Of a stretch of DNA of 11,427 nucleotides, positions 7,015 to 11,427 are shown piece after piece. How positions within the stretch are numbered: position 1 is the stretch's first letter; every line of letters starts with the position of its first letter. Origin of the DNA: [Eubacterium] yurii subsp. margaretiae ATCC 43715 (GTDB lineage: Bacteria > Bacillota > Clostridia > Peptostreptococcales > Filifactoraceae); NCBI GenBank assembly GCA_000146855.1, contig GL405246.1:926267-937693 (forward strand), read 5' to 3'. The position numbers and the translations under genes were made by a program. The notes under the pieces were generated by a model. That model made no database searches and was not told the origin of the DNA. It worked only from the letters and a program-made list of their open reading frames with translations.

Positions 7015-7701
7015 TTGATATATTTTGAGAATGTATCCATGATTTATGACAAGAGTGAAACCTATGCCGTAAGTAACATAGAACTAGCCATAAATGAAGG
7101 AGAATTTGTTTTTTTGGTAGGAATGTCAGGAGCGGGTAAGTCTACGCTGATAAAACTCTTACAAAGCGAGCTTAGTCCAACCTACGGAAAGGTAGTGGTA
7201 AATGACACAGATACATCTACCTTATCTAGTAGGACTTTGCCACGTTATAGAAGAATGATAGGGATGATATTCCAAGATTTTAGATTGCTGACAAATAAGA
7301 CTGTTTATGAAAATGTAGCCTTTGCCATGCAGATACTTGGAAAAGCAGGCAGACAGATAAGACAGGATGTACCTTATGCACTGCAACTGGTAGGATTGGA
7401 AGGCAAGGAAGACTCTTATCCGAATCAACTCTCAGGCGGTGAGCAACAAAGGGTGGCAATAGCAAGGGCGATAGTGAACAGACCTCCGATACTTATTGCT
7501 GACGAACCAACAGGAAATCTAGACTTGCAAAATTCTATACAGATAATGAAGCTCTTAAATGCAATAAATGATCAGGGAACCACAGTAATAGTGGCAACTC
7601 ATGACAAGGAAGTGGTAGACGCCATGCAAAAAAGAGTAATAAGAATAGAGCAAGGTAGAATAGTAAGCGATATTCAAAGAGGAAGGTATATGAATGATTA
7701 A
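7015..7701 (+). CDS. ftsE: Cell division ATP-binding protein FtsE
   Basis: FtsE is the ATPase of the FtsEX complex, an ABC system of the mechanotransmission type that passes ATP-driven movement to wall hydrolases outside the membrane. All ABC motifs are intact in the 228 residues: Walker A GMSGAGKST (36-44), Q-loop Q87, signature LSGGEQQ (139-145), Walker B ILIADEP with D163/E164, and switch H196. The start is TTG 7015, 7 nt after GGGGG (7003-7007); the product then begins MIYFENVS, collinear with E. coli FtsE (MIRFEHVS). A start at the later ATG 7039 would remove the first strand. ftsX overlaps its 3' end by 8 nt. The 171-nt leader (6844-7014) is A/T-rich; I find no terminator and no promoter good enough to call in it. 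Confidence 0.95.
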   Translation: MIYFENVSMIYDKSETYAVSNIELAINEGEFVFLVGMSGAGKSTLIKLLQSELSPTYGKVVVNDTDTSTLSSRTLPRYRRMIGMIFQDFRLLTNKTVYENVAFAMQILGKAGRQIRQDVPYALQLVGLEGKEDSYPNQLSGGEQQRVAIARAIVNRPPILIADEPTGNLDLQNSIQIMKLLNAINDQGTTVIVATHDKEVVDAMQKRVIRIEQGRIVSDIQRGRYMND

Positions 7702-8575
7702 GATAGGATTTTATATAAAAGAGACATTTAAAAGTGTTTTTAGAAATAGGAATACATCCATAGCTACGACTATTTCAATGACATTGACACTGCTTATTTT
7801 GGGCATTACCTTACTTATGATATTAAATCTCGATAAGTTTGTACTTACTGCAAGACAGGAATTTAGTGGAATTCAGATATTTTTAAAAAACGAAGTGGAT
7901 AAGACTCAGATGGACAGTTTTGAAAATATGCTCAGAGATAATCAGCAACTAAAAGATGTTGTTTTTGTGAGCAAGGAAGAAACTATGGAGAGTTTCAAGA
8001 GTAACATAGGTTATGAGACGGATATTTTTTCAGACTTGGAAAACCCATGTGAAAATTCATTTATCGCTTATCCTATTGATGCCAAAGACTCTGCCAACAT
8101 AGTGGAAGAGTTAAAAAAGGATTTAAGAGTTTCAAGTATTTCATTTTATCAGGATACAATAGATCAATTGGTTAAAATATCCAATATTGCAGGAATAATA
8201 AGTATTGTAGTTATTGTAGTATTGTTTGTGCTTTCGCTCTTGATAATAGAAAATATGATTAAGATTACCATTTTTTCAAGGATGAGAGAGATAAATATAA
8301 TGAAGGTAATAGGAGCTACCAACTGGTTTATAAGGTGGCCTTTCATACTTGAGGGAGCGTTGCTTGGCTTTATAGGTTCGTTCTTAGCTTTTTTAATTAC
8401 GGACTTTGCTTATTCCAAGGTATATTCAATATTATCTAAGACGATATTTTTTTCAAAATACATTGTGGATAAGGCTACGATGTCATCGCTACTTCTTTCA
8501 TTGTTTGTGCTTACAGGTATAGGAATTGGTATATTAGGCTCTGTAAGTTCTTTGAGAAAATATTTGAAGGTATAA
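7694..8575 (+). CDS. ftsX: Cell division protein FtsX
   Basis: FtsX is the membrane partner of FtsE. The 293-residue protein has the usual layout: a cytoplasmic N-terminus, TM1 at about 21-45, a large extracellular domain at about 46-160, then TM2 (about 165-187), TM3 (about 217-240) and TM4 (about 262-283). The stretch MREINIMKVIGATNWFIRWP (197-216) between TM2 and TM3 is the conserved cytoplasmic coupling segment that touches FtsE. The extracellular loop is where the Gram-positive hydrolases studied so far, PcsB and CwlO, are recruited, so it probably binds the coiled coil of the M23 protein encoded 3 nt downstream. ATG 7694 overlaps the ftsE stop by 8 nt, indicating translational coupling, and has AGAGGAAGG (7678-7686) inside the ftsE coding end. 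Confidence 0.94.
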   Translation: MIKIGFYIKETFKSVFRNRNTSIATTISMTLTLLILGITLLMILNLDKFVLTARQEFSGIQIFLKNEVDKTQMDSFENMLRDNQQLKDVVFVSKEETMESFKSNIGYETDIFSDLENPCENSFIAYPIDAKDSANIVEELKKDLRVSSISFYQDTIDQLVKISNIAGIISIVVIVVLFVLSLLIIENMIKITIFSRMREINIMKVIGATNWFIRWPFILEGALLGFIGSFLAFLITDFAYSKVYSILSKTIFFSKYIVDKATMSSLLLSLFVLTGIGIGILGSVSSLRKYLKV

Positions 8576-8578
8576 AAA

Positions 8579-9700
8579 ATGTCTAAGAAAAAAATTATTT
8601 TTTTTCTACTTTTCATCAGTTTTTTTTCAATTATGATTTATGCGGATAAACAAAGTGAGCTTGATGCTATAAATAGACAGTTGAAAGAGATTGAGCAAAA
8701 AAAGATAGAAAATAACAAAAAGATGAGTATCTTAAATCAAAATATTGTAATTTTGGATAATGAGATAGCTATAATTCAGGCAAATTTGGATTATACCAAA
8801 AGGGAGATTGACAAGACTCAAGCGAAGATTGATGAAAATACAAAGAAGATAATCTTTAAGGAAAAAGAGATATATGAAATTACTTCTAAGCTCAAGACTA
8901 GGATAAGGGTTATGAGTAAGATTAAATATATTGACTACCTTAAGATAGTTTTTTCCTCACAGAGTGTTAAGGACTTCTTTTCAAAGTATACTGTCATCAA
9001 AAAAATAGTAGATCAGGACAAGTTTGCAATAGAGTATCTTGAAAACACTAAGAAAGATTTAGTATCTATTTCTGATGATTTGGAAGAATCAAAATCTGTA
9101 CTGGATACATTAAAAACTGACTATAATATACAAAATGATAACTTGGAGTCAGCAAAACTTATGCAACAAGCCAATCTTGCTAAGGTAGAAAAAGATAATG
9201 CTCAGTTACAGGAACTTGAAAATCTGAAACAACAAGAGGCGGCTCAACTTGCAGAAGAGATAAGACTGATGGTGATGACAAGTAACTATCAGGGTTCATA
9301 TACAGGTGGAAGATTGGGATTGCCGGTGGCAAATGTGCGTATTACATCGCCTTTTGGATATAGGATACATCCAATACTAAATACAAAGATGTTCCACAGT
9401 GGAGTAGATTTTGCTGACTCTGCCGGTACGCCTATATATGCAGCGGAAGAAGGTCAGGTAATATATGCAGGACCTAAGGGTACTTATGGAAATGCTGTAA
9501 TGATTGACCATGGTGCAGGAATAGTAACATTATATGGACACTGTTCTTCAGTAGCTGTACAGGTAGGTCAGATAGTAAAAAGAGGAGAGTTAGTAGCTTA
9601 TATGGGCTCAACAGGAAGGTCAACAGGACCTCACCTCCATTTTGAAGTGAGATTAAATGGAGAGTTTGTTGATCCTATGCCATATTTAAGAGGAGAGTAA
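8579..9700 (+). CDS. Secreted coiled-coil M23 (LytM) murein endopeptidase, likely FtsEX-activated
   Basis: This is a 373-residue exported peptidoglycan hydrolase. Residues 1-22 form a signal peptide (KKK, hydrophobic core, likely cleavage after YA at 21-22). Residues about 24-232 are heptad-rich coiled coil, the arrangement used by EnvC, PcsB and CwlO to dock on FtsX. Residues about 245-373 are an M23 peptidase domain with a complete zinc site: HxxxD (H273, D277), H321, and HLH (H352, H354). E. coli EnvC has a degenerate LytM domain and only activates amidases, whereas this protein should cut stem-peptide cross-links itself. It starts 3 nt after ftsX, with GAAGG (8566-8570) at 8 nt, so it belongs to the ftsEX operon. 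The family and the active-site completeness are visible; control by FtsEX is inferred from gene order and domain layout. Confidence 0.9.
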   Translation: MSKKKIIFFLLFISFFSIMIYADKQSELDAINRQLKEIEQKKIENNKKMSILNQNIVILDNEIAIIQANLDYTKREIDKTQAKIDENTKKIIFKEKEIYEITSKLKTRIRVMSKIKYIDYLKIVFSSQSVKDFFSKYTVIKKIVDQDKFAIEYLENTKKDLVSISDDLEESKSVLDTLKTDYNIQNDNLESAKLMQQANLAKVEKDNAQLQELENLKQQEAAQLAEEIRLMVMTSNYQGSYTGGRLGLPVANVRITSPFGYRIHPILNTKMFHSGVDFADSAGTPIYAAEEGQVIYAGPKGTYGNAVMIDHGAGIVTLYGHCSSVAVQVGQIVKRGELVAYMGSTGRSTGPHLHFEVRLNGEFVDPMPYLRGE

Positions 9701-9704
9701 GATT

Positions 9705-10859
9705 ATGAACGGTAATGCAAAATCAAGGATAATAAATATATTATTGGGATTTTTCATAGGACTTGCTGTATTTGCTGCAGGTGGAATGATAGTTGTAAAA
9801 GCTTCAGGATTTTCTTTTGAAGAATATATGGAAATCAAACAATTTGAAAATCTTATAAGACAAACCTATTACAAGGATACTGATGATATTGACTTTGTAG
9901 AAGGTATGAAAAAAGGGATGGTAGAACAACTTGGAGATCCATATTCAAAATATCTGAACAAAGAAGAGTTCAAAAGAATGATGGAAGATACTGCAGGTAA
10001 TTTTGTAGGAATAGGAGTATATATAGCTCCTAATAATAACGGCGAAATAGTAGTAGTAAGCCCTATAAAAGGTACTCCTGCCGAAAAAGCAGGTATAAAA
10101 TCAGGAGACATCATCTCTACAGTAGACGGACAAAAGTATGAAGCAAAGACAATGAACGATGCAGTCAAAGCTATGAGAGGGGAAAAGGGCAAGACTGTAG
10201 TAGTTGGAATACTTGATTCAAAGAGACAGTACAAGGAATACAAGATAGTAAGGGAAGATATACAGACTGAAACAGTATCTTCAAAGATGCTTGATAAGAA
10301 TCTGGGATATATTCAAATAAAAGCTTTTGAAGAAAGAACAGCAAGTGAATTTAGAGAACATATCACAAAGCTTAAGAAAAATAATATCAAAGGTTTAGTT
10401 TTGGATCTTCGTTCAAATCCCGGTGGTTTGGTAGATCAAGTTACAAATGTTGCGGATCAAATTCTTCCTGAGGCTATGATAGTATATTCATCTAATAGAA
10501 TAGGTGAAAAACAGTTTGCTAAATCAGATAACAAGGAAAGCTTGAAAATACCTATAGTAATGTTGGTAAATGAAGGATCTGCTTCTGCTTCTGAAATACT
10601 TTCCGGAGCATTGCAAGATAATAAAAAAGCGACTATATTGGGAGAAAATACTTTTGGTAAGGGAGTTATACAGTCTATAATGGAAATGGATAAGGGCGGA
10701 TTGGTAATAACTACTGCTCAATACTTTACTCCAAATGGCAATGTTGTTGACAAAAAAGGTATTAAACCGGATGTTAAGGTGGAATACAAGAAAACAGGAG
10801 AAAATAAGGATTCACAGCTTGATAAAGCGATAGAAATACTTAAACAAAAAGTGAAGTAA
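9705..10859 (+). CDS. Membrane-anchored S41 C-terminal processing protease with PDZ domain (CtpA/CtpB type)
   Basis: A 384-residue extracytoplasmic serine protease anchored by an uncleaved N-terminal helix (about 9-31). A helical cap region (about 38-90) is followed by a PDZ domain (about 95-185), which binds substrate C-termini and gates the active site, and then the S41 catalytic domain (about 190-360). The Ser-Lys-Gln triad reads S294 in GSASASE, K319 in FGKGVIQ and Q323, with the same 25- and 4-residue spacing as in B. subtilis CtpB. The LRSNPGG loop (235-241) is also typical. ATG 9705 lies 7 nt after AGGAGAG (9691-9697), only 4 nt after the M23 gene, so the two are translated from one message. 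Such proteases elsewhere degrade or mature wall hydrolases and signalling proteins; the neighbouring M23 protein is a plausible but unproven substrate. Confidence 0.94.
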   Translation: MNGNAKSRIINILLGFFIGLAVFAAGGMIVVKASGFSFEEYMEIKQFENLIRQTYYKDTDDIDFVEGMKKGMVEQLGDPYSKYLNKEEFKRMMEDTAGNFVGIGVYIAPNNNGEIVVVSPIKGTPAEKAGIKSGDIISTVDGQKYEAKTMNDAVKAMRGEKGKTVVVGILDSKRQYKEYKIVREDIQTETVSSKMLDKNLGYIQIKAFEERTASEFREHITKLKKNNIKGLVLDLRSNPGGLVDQVTNVADQILPEAMIVYSSNRIGEKQFAKSDNKESLKIPIVMLVNEGSASASEILSGALQDNKKATILGENTFGKGVIQSIMEMDKGGLVITTAQYFTPNGNVVDKKGIKPDVKVEYKKTGENKDSQLDKAIEILKQKVK

Positions 10860-10864
10860 AGATA

Positions 10865-11272
10865 ATGAAATTATTGAAAAAGGGTGACATAGTAATAATA
10901 TTTTTGATATTGATATTTTCTTGTGTACTTCTGTATTTTTTAAAAGAAGACATACAAGCTAAGGGACAAAAAATAGTTATTACTCAGGATAATAAAGTAA
11001 TTGGAAACTATGTTCTAAACAATAGCCATACATCTAAATACATTGACTTTGATTTTTTTGTTGAAGGTAAAAAATACAAGGGTACCTTAGAGACAAAAGA
11101 CTCTAAGGTAAGATTACTAAGACTACCTGAGGAAGTCGTGCCAAAGTCCATACACGAAGATATGTCATGGATATCCGACAGTAGCAAGATAATAGTAGCA
11201 CTACCAGTAAAATTGGTAATTTCAATATCAGGTGGGACTGTAGATAGTGAAGTGGATACAATATCTAATTAA
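10865..11272 (+). CDS. NusG domain II-like membrane-anchored protein lacking the family cysteines
   Basis: A 135-residue protein with one N-terminal helix (about 8-26) and a small exported beta-rich domain. The order GDIVIIFLILI, IVITQDNKVIGNY, KVRLL, SWIS and IIVALPVKLVISI follows the NusG domain II (NusG_II) family of Firmicutes. In typical members the middle reads roughly CPxxxC...GWIS...IVCLP; here the matching positions are L87, V92 and A112, so all three cysteines are gone, and the only cysteine left (C20) lies in the membrane helix. No function is established for the family, and this protein is not a transcription elongation factor, since it lacks the NGN domain and is exported. It begins 5 nt after the S41 protease stop, with a weak ribosome binding site, and is probably the last gene of the ftsEX operon. 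Family assignment is moderate. Confidence 0.65.
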   Translation: MKLLKKGDIVIIFLILIFSCVLLYFLKEDIQAKGQKIVITQDNKVIGNYVLNNSHTSKYIDFDFFVEGKKYKGTLETKDSKVRLLRLPEEVVPKSIHEDMSWISDSSKIIVALPVKLVISISGGTVDSEVDTISN

Positions 11273-11427
11273 CAGTTATGTATAATTGATAGATTTATAA
11301 GTTACAAAGAATTTAAACTATTATTTATAAACAATCAAATTGCTAATATTTAAAGTCAAATTATTAAATATATTATTATGTTACTAATTTTTTAGAACAA
11401 TGTACAACTTTAATTTATTAATATTTG
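11273..11427 (+). other. A/T-rich non-coding tail of the window
   Basis: These 155 bases are strongly A/T-rich. I find no gene, no stable hairpin with a T-run and no convincing promoter. The operon's terminator either lies beyond the window or is too weak to recognise. Confidence 0.6.

Noticed and set aside
9869..10243. Minus-strand open frame of 124 codons opposite the S41 protease gene.
   Set aside because: It is antisense to a clear PDZ-protease coding region, shows low-complexity Ser/Pro/Ile composition and has no homology I can recognise.

Overview
The window looks like a chromosomal segment of a low-G+C, Gram-positive anaerobe of the Clostridia. The evidence is the strongly A/T-rich DNA, AGGAGG-type ribosome binding sites, GTG and TTG starts, a Bacillus/Clostridium-type DnaG and SigA, and an FtsEX operon laid out as in Clostridia. 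I suspect a Peptostreptococcaceae-like lineage but cannot fix the genus. Every gene reads on the + strand, and no mobile element, tRNA or CRISPR array is visible.

Layout. Positions 1-137 are A/T-rich with no gene. A consensus-like promoter (138-166) precedes a compact structured RNA of about 208 nt (176-383), closed by a perfect 12-bp stem and richer in G+C than its surroundings; it resembles the orphan raiA-type RNAs. A UPF0489 (arginase-fold) gene (428-1288) follows and is tightly linked to uppP (1297-2103). A strong intrinsic terminator (2234-2265) ends that unit. Next comes dnaG (2368-4125) and then rpoD (4214-5830), whose product has an unusually long charged N-terminal extension; a terminator at 5907-5937 closes this unit. 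A lone type IV prepilin peptidase gene (6058-6843) stands between this and a compact operon: ftsE (7015), ftsX (7694, 8-nt overlap), a secreted coiled-coil M23 endopeptidase (8579), a membrane-anchored S41/PDZ protease (9705) and a NusG-domain-II-like membrane-anchored protein (10865-11272). The last 155 bases hold no gene.

How the genes fit together. DnaG and SigA form the conserved primase/housekeeping-sigma pair. UppP recycles the lipid carrier for wall synthesis. FtsEX probably activates the coiled-coil M23 hydrolase outside the membrane during division or elongation, and the S41 protease is a plausible processor or degrader of that system.

Most of the window is conserved housekeeping. 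The items most worth a second look are the structured RNA, the UPF0489 protein beside uppP, the 170-residue basic-then-acidic head of SigA with an AT-hook-like motif, and the NusG-II-like protein that has lost its family cysteines.
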